64,000 nucleotides of DNA from Leptospira stimsonii (GTDB lineage: Bacteria > Spirochaetota > Leptospiria > Leptospirales > Leptospiraceae), in assembly GCF_003545885.1 (NCBI RefSeq), contig NZ_QHCT01000007.1:1-64000 (forward strand), given 5' to 3'. Shown here in pieces: positions 50,477 through 59,768 of this stretch. Each line of letters begins with the position of its first letter. Position 1 is the stretch's first letter. The translations under genes and the position numbers were made by a program. The notes below the pieces were generated by a model. That model did not search any database. It saw only the letters and a list, made by a program, of their open reading frames with translations, and was not told the DNA's origin.

Positions 50477-51020
50477 ATGAATCATAGTAAGAAGGATACG
50501 GTCCACGTAAGCACCTCTGTTCAGCGAAGAAGAAGGTGGTCTTCTATGGAAAAGGAAGAGATAGTAAGAGAGACATTAGAACCGCGATATTCGGTTTCTT
50601 TAGTTGCAAGAAAGTATAAGTTATATTTCCTCAACGATTGGCATTGACGGTCAGATGATTCGAGATATGCTTCTTGAAGCAAAGGAGCAACGATTTGGTG
50701 ATTCCAAAGTCTCTTCGACGCAGTTCCTATCCGACAACGGTCCTCAATATATTTCTTTTGCCACTGTGGCTTTTGTTAAAACGCTGGGATTTGAAGTTTG
50801 TCATACTCCTGTTTATACTCCGGAGAGAATGGTGTGGCCGAAGCCTTTGTGAAAACATTCAAAAGAGATTATGCTTATGTGAATCACCTAAACCATGCTG
50901 AAGAAGTTATGCTGAAAATACACAATTGGATTGACGACTACAATTCCTTTGCACCACATAAAGGATTGAAAATGATGTCGCCGAAAGAAATTGTCGAAAA
51001 AGGACTACACAGGCTTTATG
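50477..51020 (+). mobile_element. decayed IS3-family element (OrfA and OrfB fragments)
   Basis: 50477-50647 encodes an IS3-type OrfA N-terminus (RRRRWSSMEKEEIVRETLEP, then YSVSLVARKYK) that runs into a stop. It is joined in another frame, from about 50626, to the C-terminal half of an OrfB integrase core: LSDNGPQYISFATVAFVKTL (DDE Asp) and ENGVAEAFVKTFKRDYAYVN (DDE Glu), ending MSPKEIVEKGLHR. Most of OrfB is deleted and an extra GA pair at 50824-50828 breaks the frame (GGAGAGAATGG for GGAGAATGG). The product cannot be active. Confidence 0.85.
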
Positions 51021-51118
51021 ATTTTTTAGAGGTAACTATAAAAAGTATTGAAAGAAAAAATGCGAACGTTCTTAATTTAAAGTTAGGCGAAATGGCTACT
51101 AAGGAGAATTTAACAGGG

Positions 51119-51745
51119 ATGAGACACCACTTAAAAATCGTATTCGGTATACCGTTTATTTTAATCTCGCTCCAATTGAATGGAGATTCTTTTAAGGATA
51201 GGCTTAAAGAAGGGGATCTAATATTCCAAGAAACGCTTTCGGAACAGGGAAAAGCTATTAAAATCGCTACTAAATCAAGATATACTCATGTTGGAATAGT
51301 TTTCAAATATAAAGGAAAACTAAAAGTATTAGAGGCTGTAGAGCCAGTAAGAATAACTGAAATCGACACTTTTATTTCGAGAGGAAAAAATAAACATTTC
51401 GTAATTAAAAGGTTAGCAAATTCGGAAATGATACTCAACGAGGAAAAAATAAAATTAATGAAGTCAATTGGTGATCAATATCTTGGAAAGCACTATGATA
51501 TCTATTTTAACTGGTCCGATGAAAAAATTTACTGTACTGAGTTAGCCTGGAAAATATATAAAAAAGCATTGAACATTGAGCTTACTGAAGACAAAAGATT
51601 GAAGGATTTCGATCTAAATAATTCAACGGTCGAATATCTGATGAAGAAGAGATACGGAAAAAATATTCCACTCAATGATTTTGTTGTTTCTCCAGCCGAT
51701 ATGTTTTCTTCTAAGAAATTAGAAACGATTGCGGAAATGAATTAA
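51119..51745 (+). CDS. YiiX-type permuted papain-like peptidase
   Basis: Starting at the ATG at 51119 with AAGGAG at 51101-51106, the 208-residue product has a signal peptide (HHLKIVFGIPFILISLQLNG) and the YiiX/YebB domain of the permuted NlpC/P60 family: GDLIFQETLSEQGKAIKIAT, YTHVGIVFKYKGK (catalytic His), VLEAVEPVRI and YLGKHYDIYFNWSDEKIYCT (Cys in YCTELAWK). It is probably a periplasmic amidase or peptidase. The ORF is open back into the IS3 remnant at 50798, giving a chimeric frame; the true start is 51119. Confidence 0.75.
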   Translation: MRHHLKIVFGIPFILISLQLNGDSFKDRLKEGDLIFQETLSEQGKAIKIATKSRYTHVGIVFKYKGKLKVLEAVEPVRITEIDTFISRGKNKHFVIKRLANSEMILNEEKIKLMKSIGDQYLGKHYDIYFNWSDEKIYCTELAWKIYKKALNIELTEDKRLKDFDLNNSTVEYLMKKRYGKNIPLNDFVVSPADMFSSKKLETIAEMN

Positions 51746-51795
51746 GAGTATTTAGGGCAGGCGTTTCGTGTAACGTTAAAAATTGGAATTAGCTT

Positions 51796-52296
51796 ATGTC
51801 ATATCTTTCTTATCTTAAATCGAACGTTAGATTCGCTTTCTTGATTTTTATAGGAGTTGTTACTTGCATTGCACGCAAGCCCATTTTGTGGAACATACCT
51901 ATTCATTATCCGAAATCAGATCTTGTAATGTTACGTCACTTTAATTCTGGAATTCGAAGGATTGACGGGATCGAACTTGCGTCTAAATACATGGATAGTA
52001 CGGATATCGCGATTATTCCCGGCCGTCATACAATTAATATTCAACCCGAAATGTGGGTCTCAACTTTTCCCGGAGGAAAACATCTCGAAGAGGTCAAGGC
52101 GGTGAGTTTTGATGCTAAACCTGGGGACGATGTGTATTTGTGCCTTGGTCTTAGAGATTCGAGTGAATGGAGTCCGTATGCAGTAATCGTACGTTCTGGT
52201 ACGAATCCTACTCAGCAATTATTACTTGCCATGGAAAAAAATGGCGGTTGCGTTTCTTCGAGCAAAACTTTACCCATGTTTTGGACTGACCCTTGA
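51796..52296 (+). CDS. lipoprotein, unknown function
   Basis: The 166-residue product has a leader ending in FLIFIGVVTC (Cys24), a spirochaetal-type lipobox. The mature part has DGIELASKYMDSTDIAIIPG, RHTINIQPEMWVSTFPGGKH and DDVYLCLGLRDSSEWSPYAV; the IAIIPGRHTI block is similar to PEGA-like repeat edges. Function unknown. It follows the peptidase gene by 50 bp and probably shares its promoter. Confidence 0.6.
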   Translation: MSYLSYLKSNVRFAFLIFIGVVTCIARKPILWNIPIHYPKSDLVMLRHFNSGIRRIDGIELASKYMDSTDIAIIPGRHTINIQPEMWVSTFPGGKHLEEVKAVSFDAKPGDDVYLCLGLRDSSEWSPYAVIVRSGTNPTQQLLLAMEKNGGCVSSSKTLPMFWTDP

Positions 52297-53131
52297 AAGA
52301 GGGAGTTGCTTAGTTTTTCACAAAACCACTTTACGGCCTTTCTTAAAAGAATGAGATTAAAATCGATTTTGAGAACGGCTAAATAACTATTTTCTTTAAT
52401 TTTCAACCTGTTTTAACGGTTTGAAAAGTTTGAATCCAAGCAAATGTTCTCGCAACGACCCATCGAAATTTAGGGTCGAATATTTCAGGATTTATTATTT
52501 CGGAATTCAATATCGAATTTTCATTTTCCTTAAATTGTATTTAAATGCTTATTCAATTTATGCATTTTAGCGAGACTATATCTCGGATTTAGAGAGTCTT
52601 TTATTCCAATCAATTCGATAGTTAAGGAATGTCGAAGCGAGCCGCTTTGAATCCGGGGTTCTGGGTTGGGAGATTGAAATCAAAATTGCGCTTAATCGAT
52701 CAACTACCCTAAATCTTTTCACACGAATAGGCAAGTAGAAATGAAGCCAGTATCTCAAAGACTAATTAGTTTTCGCTCATCAAACGGAGGCTTGAAAAGA
52801 ACCTCCTTACGGAATCTTAAACAACGGCAAAAATCAGTTAGCTGAAAAGGGATCCGGGCTTTCTAAAGAGGATTATCTTATCCTCTTTTAAGTATACTTG
52901 ATTTCGCTGAGCAATTTTTAATTTTAGAAATAAATTTCAATTTAGATAGGAATTGCCTCCTAACCTAAGTTGGATATTTTTCTTTGGATAAAGCATAAAA
53001 TTTGCATATCTTGAAATTCTTTCCTAACTAGCATGTTAAAACGAATAATCTATCCTCTTAAGATATTAGCTTAATAGAGATTAGAACAAATAGATAAAAG
53101 AATCATAAATATCATAGCTAAGATCCGCAGA
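52297..53131. other. AT-rich intergenic region with orphan hairpin
   Basis: No gene is supported; short frames are AT-driven. AAAGAGGAT and ATCCTCTTT form a perfect 9-bp hairpin at 52865-52888, followed by TTAAG. It is too far from the 51796 gene (about 570 bp) to be its terminator. Confidence 0.5.
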
Positions 53132-55273
53132 ATGAATCCTCTTTCCTTTTCTCATTTTTTTTATTTCATCTTACTGTCAAATCTTTGCATTGTTTCAATT
53201 CACGCAGAATCAAATTTCGGAAACCGGTTAGAGCAAAAAACAAAAAAAATACTTTCGATCGTTGCAGAGGAACACTATTTACGAGATTCTAAAATTCGTT
53301 CTGGCTTTTCAGAAATCGTTAAAGAGTCATTTTTAACAAGTTTGGATCCACATGGAATTTATTTCACACAGAAAGACATATCTGAACTAAATAAATATGA
53401 CTTTCAAATCCATTCGCGAGATCGTATCCGAATTTCACCGTTTTTGAATGTAGTTGCTGTAGTATATAAAACTAGACTTATTGCGAGTTTAAAGTATTTA
53501 GAGAAATTAAAAAGGAATCGTTTAAATTCACTTTCTGAAGGGAATATTGAATTTTATAGACGAAGAGAAACAGATTTTCCCGTTGATGAGGAGGCAAGGA
53601 GAGAGCGTTGGAACCGTTATTTTAGATATAACTTGCTATCCTTCGAATTCGACTTGAATTATTCCTCTACCGCCAACGGACTGAAAAGTATTTCAAAGCA
53701 AAAATTCACGAGTTCTGTCGCTAGCAAATTAAGAAAATCGATTCAGAGTGTTTTGTATCCAACGAGCGGTAATTACGATTCATATATGGATTCACAATTT
53801 CTGAATGCCATGCTAAAAGTTTACGACCCTCATAGCTATTATTTATCCTCTTCTGAAAAAAGGTACTACGATCGGATCAATTCTTCCGAAGACTATTATT
53901 TCGGAATAACCTTAGTAGAGAATAATTTCGGTTATGCGGAAATCAAAGATGTTATACATGGAAGTCCCGCCTGGAAATCGGCGAATATTCACTCGGGAGA
54001 TAGGATTTTGGGAATCCGAGTCACATCCAAAAATCGAACCTTAGATACTTCCAATTACTCGGTCGATGAAATGGAATCGTTTCTTTCCGAAATAGGGAAT
54101 GGAACTTCACTATTTAAAATCAGAAAGAAAGACGGGCGAATCTTGTCCGTTTCAATGCAAAAAGAAAAGAGTGTATCTAATGAGAATGCCGTCACCGGAT
54201 ATTTTTTAAAGGGAAAATATCGAATCGGGTATTTGTACCTTTCCAGTTTTTATACTAATTTTGATACTGATTCGAAAGGTTGTGCCCAAGATATTGCAAA
54301 AGAAATATATAAATTAAGGAAAGAGAATATACAAGGCTTAATCCTAGACTTAAGGGATAACGATGGCGGAAAGTCTTTCGAAATGAAACAGGTTGCGAAC
54401 ATTTTCATCGACATCGATCCTTTTCTTGGAGGTGATACTCCATTGTTTCGGGAGAAGAAATCTTTCACCGATCATCATCTTTATGATATTGCCACAGATT
54501 CTGAATATAGTTCTGGCGGTGCTTTATACAACGGGCCATTACTCATCCTATTGAATGGAGGCAGTGCCTCTGCATCGGAGGGGCTGGCTTCGATATTACG
54601 AAGTTACGACCGAGCTATCATCGTGGGTGGAATAAGTTTCGGAAAGGCTTCATCGCAATTGCCTTTTCCTTTGAAGGGCAATGCGCAGAATTCCGATTTT
54701 ATATTCTTAACCACCAATATGTTTTTTAACGTAAAAGGAATCACTTACCAACAAGAAGGAATAATTCCGGATATCTCGTTACCTTCACTTTCCGATCTCT
54801 ATGACAAGGAATCTAATTTGCCTTTTTCCATCCCAAAAGAGACACTCGACGCACAAAAAGAATTGGGAGATAAAATGAATTCTTTCAGAGTCGATGTCGC
54901 TCGTTTGAGCGAAATGAGCAGAGATAGATTAAAACATAATCAAAATTTTTCGTTGATTCAAACCCTGATACGAAGATACCGAAAATTGAAAATTTCAGTC
55001 GAACAACTTCCATTAAATTCAGAGGAATATTTCAAAATTAAAGCCGACCTAGAAAGATTTAAACAAGACTTGGAATTCGCGACTCAAAATAGAATAAGTG
55101 TGTTTTCTGTGGAAAGTCTTACTTTCGATCAAGTCTTGGAAAAGATTGATCCTTTTATTATGAACCTTCGATCGAAAGAAAAAAAACAAATAGAAAGGAG
55201 TATATATATCGACGAGGCTTATAAAATTATGTGTGATTATTTACAATTGTCTAAAAAAGAAGAAGAAAAATGA
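53132..55273 (+). CDS. carboxy-terminal processing protease, Prc (S41A) type
   Basis: The 713-residue protease has a signal peptide (SHFFYFILLSNLCIVSIHAE), an N-terminal Prc-like domain, a PDZ domain (FGITLVENNFGYAEIKDVIH, WKSANIHSGDRILGIRV) and an S41 domain. The catalytic dyad is S480 (GSASASEG) and K505 (SFGKASSQ), 25 residues apart as in Escherichia coli Prc. It should degrade periplasmic proteins with exposed C-termini and adjust cell-wall hydrolases. It overlaps an unknown exported helical protein by 4 bp (ATGA), making the two translationally coupled. Confidence 0.9.
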   Translation: MNPLSFSHFFYFILLSNLCIVSIHAESNFGNRLEQKTKKILSIVAEEHYLRDSKIRSGFSEIVKESFLTSLDPHGIYFTQKDISELNKYDFQIHSRDRIRISPFLNVVAVVYKTRLIASLKYLEKLKRNRLNSLSEGNIEFYRRRETDFPVDEEARRERWNRYFRYNLLSFEFDLNYSSTANGLKSISKQKFTSSVASKLRKSIQSVLYPTSGNYDSYMDSQFLNAMLKVYDPHSYYLSSSEKRYYDRINSSEDYYFGITLVENNFGYAEIKDVIHGSPAWKSANIHSGDRILGIRVTSKNRTLDTSNYSVDEMESFLSEIGNGTSLFKIRKKDGRILSVSMQKEKSVSNENAVTGYFLKGKYRIGYLYLSSFYTNFDTDSKGCAQDIAKEIYKLRKENIQGLILDLRDNDGGKSFEMKQVANIFIDIDPFLGGDTPLFREKKSFTDHHLYDIATDSEYSSGGALYNGPLLILLNGGSASASEGLASILRSYDRAIIVGGISFGKASSQLPFPLKGNAQNSDFIFLTTNMFFNVKGITYQQEGIIPDISLPSLSDLYDKESNLPFSIPKETLDAQKELGDKMNSFRVDVARLSEMSRDRLKHNQNFSLIQTLIRRYRKLKISVEQLPLNSEEYFKIKADLERFKQDLEFATQNRISVFSVESLTFDQVLEKIDPFIMNLRSKEKKQIERSIYIDEAYKIMCDYLQLSKKEEEK

Positions 55274-56313
55274 AAACGATTTCGAAAATCCTCTATGTTC
55301 TACTGAGCATTTACAGTTTTATTTTTGTAAACTCTATACTCGCCAAAGACTCCGCCCTCGAACATATGGACGAACTTATCTTCTTAACCGAAGGAGTTGC
55401 AAAGGAGAGTTTAAGATATATTCAACTCATTGCAAAACCCGATCCACCTCAGCCTGCAAACAATTCAATATCAAAGATAGTAGACCTAGTCGAACAAACG
55501 GAGAAAAGAGTTCAGGTGACAACACCATTTAAAGAAAATGAAAGTTTCAAAAATGCCGTGATGAATTATCTTTCCGGCATTTCTCTTCTATTTTTGGTGA
55601 GGTACAGTCCATTTGAACAGTTGTTGTTCGATGCGAATAAAAATAAGTCATCTGAATATAAATTGAGTTATTTATTAACAAAACGAGAAGCGAGCACGGT
55701 TTTGTACACGAATGAACAAATATTTTTAGAAGCCAAAAATAAATTCGCAATCGAAAACAATGTTCATTATTTAGAGAAAGAAAACGCCAATTCATTCCGT
55801 TTGAGAAACGCCGCCGAAGCATTGAATTACCATGAAAATCTATATGTAGAGAATTTTTATATTTATCTAACAGAAGCACATCTCCTATATGCGATTCAAT
55901 CCGAAAACGTGATTGATATCGAAAAGAGACGTCTTGCGCTGATCCAACTTTCTGATCATATGTTCTCAATATTAGAAAAACATCCTGTGTATAAAAACGA
56001 CGGCAGCTTGATTTTAAGTTATAGAAAGAATTTGGCATTTTACCAAAAAGAATCTACCGAAGACGTTCCTTTTTTTGTAGAATTGATTCTTCAAAAAGAA
56101 CGTTTTAATCGATTTAAAAAGAGATTCGGTAAAATGAGCCGCAGTGAAAAAACGAAAGAAGATTTGAATCAATATAAGGAGCTACAAGCAGATTTGGTCC
56201 AACTAATCCAGAAATGCGATCAAATTGAGAAAAGATTGAAAACGGAAAGATCTTTATTGCGTATCCAATGGGAAAAAGCAAACAAGGAATTTCTGATTAA
56301 ATTTGTATTATAA
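55270..56313 (+). CDS. exported helical protein coupled to Prc-like protease
   Basis: The 347-residue product has a signal peptide (ILYVLLSIYSFIFVNSILAK) and a helix-rich mature part (KRLALIQLSDHMF-like repeats; FRLRNAAEALNYHENLYVEN; DIEKRRLALIQLSDHMFSIL), ending with a coiled-coil-like stretch (LQADLVQLIQKCDQIEKRLK). No family is recognised. Gene coupling to the Prc-type protease and its helical character suggest an adaptor similar in role to NlpI, which feeds substrates to Prc in Escherichia coli; this is inference. Confidence 0.65.
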   Translation: MKTISKILYVLLSIYSFIFVNSILAKDSALEHMDELIFLTEGVAKESLRYIQLIAKPDPPQPANNSISKIVDLVEQTEKRVQVTTPFKENESFKNAVMNYLSGISLLFLVRYSPFEQLLFDANKNKSSEYKLSYLLTKREASTVLYTNEQIFLEAKNKFAIENNVHYLEKENANSFRLRNAAEALNYHENLYVENFYIYLTEAHLLYAIQSENVIDIEKRRLALIQLSDHMFSILEKHPVYKNDGSLILSYRKNLAFYQKESTEDVPFFVELILQKERFNRFKKRFGKMSRSEKTKEDLNQYKELQADLVQLIQKCDQIEKRLKTERSLLRIQWEKANKEFLIKFVL

Positions 56314-56958
56314 TTAGGAGAACGAAATCGATATTTGCAATCAGTCATAAATAATCAATCGTTGTAAAAGGAGTATAAAAGCTTGAATTCGCAGATATAT
56401 TTGAACGAAATTATTTTATGAGAATGACGCAACGGGAATTATAGGGTTTCGTTTTGACGCGAGCACTCTCTTTTTTTCGCTTTAGTTTCAAGTGATAGCT
56501 AAAAAATTTAATATACAAGACGCTCGAATTACTAGTGACTTTGGAAGCTTAATTGATGACGAAAAAGAGGTAGGGCGAGCCGCATATGCACAGAGAAGTA
56601 ATCGGTTTTATAGAACGAATTTCAAGTAGGGATCAGTCTTTTGGGTGGATTCCCAGTTTGACACTTTATTTATTTCGAAATCGATTCGAAAAAAAGAATT
56701 TAGAAAACCTATCTGAACTTTTTTTTCATTCTCGTATTTCAAAAACCGAAATCGCCAAATAGGAAGAGGAATTCAAAAGCATTGTCAGGAAAAATTAAAA
56801 AAAACTGTAAGTAAATCCTTTGATACAGAATGAATGCACAACTTTCTTTAGTTATATAGAATTTCAATAATTTAAAATTTGTTCTTGTATTCATTTATCA
56901 TGGAACTATTTTTAAATCAATCATCATTCATTACAATTTTCTGAGGAGAAATAACGAT
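56314..56958. other. intergenic with OmpA-domain remnant
   Basis: Apart from the fragment at 56486-56629 I see no gene. Translations elsewhere are AT-driven. GAGGAG (56945-56949 area: TGAGGAGAAATAACG) serves the cupin gene. Confidence 0.45.
56486..56629 (+). pseudogene. C-terminal fragment of an OmpA-domain protein
   Basis: Between stops at 56483 and 56627 the frame reads FNIQDARITSDFGSLIDDEK, then EVGRAAYAQRSNRFYRTNFK. The order (RI-x-SDFGS-DDEK, GRA-YAQRSNR) is the end of an OmpA-type peptidoglycan-binding domain, where the RxNRRV motif would be. There is no start or rest of the domain, so this is a remnant. Confidence 0.6.
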
Positions 56959-57330
56959 ATGGAGATTTCAACCACCGCGCCGAATCAGCGTATTTTTGAT
57001 GCAGAGCAACTCGTCCGCTTTTCTGATGAAAAAGCCACTGTGACGGAAGTCGCAGTCACTTCGCTTTCGAGTATAGCCGTTTGGGGCGTACGACCAGGTC
57101 AGGAAGTTCCAGCTCATACACATCCAGACGGACAAGACACTTGGATTGTTCTGCGCGGGTCACTAACTTATTTTCTCGGCGGAGGGCAAAGTCGGACGAT
57201 TTCAGCCGGTCAGATTGATATCGCAGTACCGAATCAAATTCACGGAGCCAAAAATCTTGGAAATGTGGACGCTGTTTTTTTGTCTATCTACTCGGCACCA
57301 ACCCTTTCGGTCGTTCCTGCTTTACTCTGA
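56959..57330 (+). CDS. cupin-domain protein
   Basis: The 123-residue protein is a single cupin barrel. The metal ligands are visible in PAHTHPDGQDTWIVLRGSLT (the HxH and the Glu-like position) and VPNQIHGAKNLGNVDA (the last His). It probably binds a divalent metal and a small ligand. GAGGAG precedes the ATG. It stands alone, with 440 bp to the next gene. Confidence 0.82.
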   Translation: MEISTTAPNQRIFDAEQLVRFSDEKATVTEVAVTSLSSIAVWGVRPGQEVPAHTHPDGQDTWIVLRGSLTYFLGGGQSRTISAGQIDIAVPNQIHGAKNLGNVDAVFLSIYSAPTLSVVPALL

Positions 57331-57773
57331 GTAAGCTGTTGGAACGTGAACGAAAGGCGTTATAAATCAGTCTTATTATCTCAATCGATGTCATTTCAGG
57401 AAAACTTGCATTGTAACAAAAAGACCTTTGAGGATAACGACAATACCTGTATGTAGGAGATGAGAAAGTATAGTGTTCGAAAAAATTAAGACTCAAACCG
57501 AGGGGCAAAGATAAGAATTGAATCTATCAGTAGTAAGAACTTTTACAAAATCTCTTTTTGAGAATCGTAACTTGAATCTTCCCTACAGTAAATTTACACT
57601 ATATCAATTTGAGAATATTTTTTTAAAGTTATAGTCATCTGGTCTGTCTTTCCACATGAAGAATGGACTAACGTAACTTCTTTTAAATAATCAAAGTATC
57701 AGAATCACGATTTATACTTCGATAATTTAAATTTAAAAGTTGCTCTGAAACAGGATGCGGATTTATATATTTT
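57331..57773. other. intergenic, nothing recognised
   Basis: AT-rich, without a supported gene, hairpin or repeat. A TTATATATTTTATG stretch (57763-57776) overlaps the start of the GNAT gene. Confidence 0.45.
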
Positions 57774-58310
57774 ATGTTAAAATTAAGCTATAAACCTGTT
57801 AACGAATCCAACTGGACTGATTTGGAAAAACTTTTTGAAAGCAAAGGTGGACCCCACAATTGCTGGTGCATGGTATGGCGAAATATGGAAGAAACGACTG
57901 ACCGAAATAGCAAAGCCGACAAGAAAAAATCTCTTATTAGCTATATGAATCGTAGAATCCCTATAGGAATACTTTGTTATAATGATACGGAAGCAATTGC
58001 CTGGTGTTCGATCGGACCAAGGGAAAGTTATCGAGAATTATCCGGAGACAAAGCGTTGATTGATGTATGGTCTTTGGTTTGCTTTTTCATTAAAAAGGAA
58101 TACAGACAAAAAGGTATTACAGAGGAATTTGTTAATCACGCAACAATATATGCCAAGGAGAATGGAGCAAGGTATCTTGAAGTTTATCCTGTTGATCCAG
58201 ATTCACCGAGTTATCGTTTTATGGGTTTCAAACCAACATTTGATAGATTAGGTTTTGTATTTAAGCACAAAGCCGGGCAACGAAGAAACGTTATGACGAA
58301 GGCTATCTGA
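57774..58310 (+). CDS. GNAT family acetyltransferase
   Basis: The 178-residue protein is a GNAT enzyme. LSYKPVNESNWTDLEKLFES opens the fold, IAWCSIGPRESYRELS and WSLVCFFIKKEYRQKGITEE carry the acetyl-CoA-binding beta bulge and loop (RQKGI), and ARYLEVYPVDPDSPSYRFMG is the C-terminal part. The Trp/Cys-rich N-terminal stretch (HNCWCMVWRNM) is characteristic of a subfamily found in Leptospira and firmicutes. Substrate unknown. Start at 57774 has no clear ribosome site. Confidence 0.8.
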   Translation: MLKLSYKPVNESNWTDLEKLFESKGGPHNCWCMVWRNMEETTDRNSKADKKKSLISYMNRRIPIGILCYNDTEAIAWCSIGPRESYRELSGDKALIDVWSLVCFFIKKEYRQKGITEEFVNHATIYAKENGARYLEVYPVDPDSPSYRFMGFKPTFDRLGFVFKHKAGQRRNVMTKAI

Positions 58311-58706
58311 AAAATTCATTGGAAATTGCAAAAGTGTGAACCAATTTCCCGTTGGAGACAAAAGATAACGTCGAATAATTAGTTCTCTTACTTACTATAG
58401 GTGACCCGCATTATGAGTGACTTCGCAATCTTTCTCAAAACCGTTTAGGATTATTGATCCCCTTATGGATGTAACAATACCTATGAAAATAGCCTAAATG
58501 TTGCATAAGCAATTACATGAATCCAAAAAAAAGAAGTGAAAATAAAAAATAAGGGGAATTGAATATATATGCTGTTGGGTTTAAAAAATTCCGTTTACAT
58601 TGAATTTGCAAAAAACTACCCGGTATCATTCCCATTGTAAAAAAATAGAAATTGAATCACCATAAAACATCATGTTTTCCGATTCCCCTTGCGAGAGGCC
58701 TTACTC
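58311..58706. other. intergenic, nothing recognised
   Basis: AT-rich with no supported gene. A TTG at 58689 opens the next frame but ATG at 58707 is preferred. Confidence 0.4.
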
Positions 58707-59372
58707 ATGGATACTTCTACACTCATTCATTTCCCGGTTGATTCAAAATTTCCCCGAATCAAATCCGATGAATGCCTGAATCATGCAGGCATTCTCGTCG
58801 CACTCTTTGACGATCCGGGTTATTGGTATCAGCTCGTTGGGAGATCCGAATTTTGGGATAGAACCAACTTGAGTCGGAAAAGATTGCAGTTCTACGAAAT
58901 CTATATTGGTCTTATCGTTGGTATCCTCAATCTCTGGTCATCCAGATTAATAATAATAGGCGAACTCAAGAATCGGCAATTATTTGTCTCGAGAACCCGG
59001 GAATCCAATAATCAGGAGCTTGGTTATTTTGAGAATTCACTCTTTAGAATATGTGAGAAGAATCGCGAGTTATCATATGAAGATTTATTAGACACCTTTA
59101 TTCAACCTCATAAAGATTTGCGGCGTTTTTTCCAAAGTTTTAATCGATCTCTGATTCGGGATTACGATTCATTATTTGCGACGGTAGGCTTGGCACAATG
59201 GTTCATCGATAGTGGAAAGAAAGTGGTTGAAGCTGACGAAACCTCCACTTTGAATTCTTTATCGCCCGATTACCAATCGAATCAGGAGTTTGTTTTTTAT
59301 CGGACTTTGGATTCAATTATGATGAAAACAGAGTCGTTCGTATTAAAACAAAGGTGGTGTAGATTGTTTTAA
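58707..59372 (+). CDS. hypothetical protein, no recognised family
   Basis: From ATG 58707 the product has 221 residues (GAGAGG lies upstream). It is soluble, with mixed alpha and beta character and no signal peptide; SDECLNHAGILVALFDDPGY and FYEIYIGLIVGILNLWSSRL are its longest hydrophobic stretches. There are no metal or nucleotide motifs I can name. It ends at 59372, only 9 bp before an open remnant in a different frame. Confidence 0.5.
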   Translation: MDTSTLIHFPVDSKFPRIKSDECLNHAGILVALFDDPGYWYQLVGRSEFWDRTNLSRKRLQFYEIYIGLIVGILNLWSSRLIIIGELKNRQLFVSRTRESNNQELGYFENSLFRICEKNRELSYEDLLDTFIQPHKDLRRFFQSFNRSLIRDYDSLFATVGLAQWFIDSGKKVVEADETSTLNSLSPDYQSNQEFVFYRTLDSIMMKTESFVLKQRWCRLF

Positions 59373-59380
59373 CGCGCGGA

Positions 59381-59575
59381 GTGGAACTGTTTTTTTGGTC
59401 ACCGGACGTTATTCTCTCCCAGTTAGTTCGAGATGAAAGAGGGGATAACATAAGAGCGAACTTTCTATTCGCAAAAGCCTGTTTTGCATTGGCCGAGGAA
59501 AATTCCCCTTTTCGCAAAATACAAGTTACGAGTCAAATCGGCGATGAGATTTTTTCCGAAGGTAACAAGCATTGA
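59381..59575 (+). pseudogene. possible gene tail or remnant
   Basis: A GTG-opened frame of 64 codons reads ELFFWSPDVILSQLVRDERG, then ANFLFAKACFALAEENSPFR, which looks protein-like. It follows the 58707 gene by 9 bp in another frame, so it may be a frameshifted continuation of that protein or an independent fragment. Not certain enough to call as a gene. Confidence 0.25.
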
Positions 59576-59670
59576 AGCACAATAAAATTATAGATAGACC
59601 TTTCAGAAAACGTGTAGTTTATATTTTCATTCTATAGAATAAAAACACGAATCTCCAAAAAAAGGACCTA

Positions 59671-59743
59671 TCCCTTTCAACCTTCCTAAAACCTGCAAAA
59701 AGCAGACCCATCCATTCCTGCCGGAATGGTCTTGGGTTGACCG
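59671..59743 (+). repeat. diverged ~70-bp repeat, copy B
   Basis: Second copy of the element at 47866-47936, direct orientation. Shared blocks are CCTTTCAACC, CCTGCAAAAAGC, TTCCTGCCGGAA versus TTCCTCCGGAA, and TCTTGGGT. It lies between the gene remnant at 59381 and the SH3-type lipoprotein gene. Confidence 0.6.
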
Positions 59744-59768
59744 TTATGATTTTAAACTTTCAATAAAA

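Noticed and set aside
48277..58310. Integron cassette array: solitary short genes and a GTTAGGC sequence at about 48277
   Set aside because: I looked for attC-like pairs after each gene (near 50000, 51750, 57330, 58310) and found no matching RYYYAAC/GTTRRRY pairs with inverted repeats, and no integrase gene in the window.
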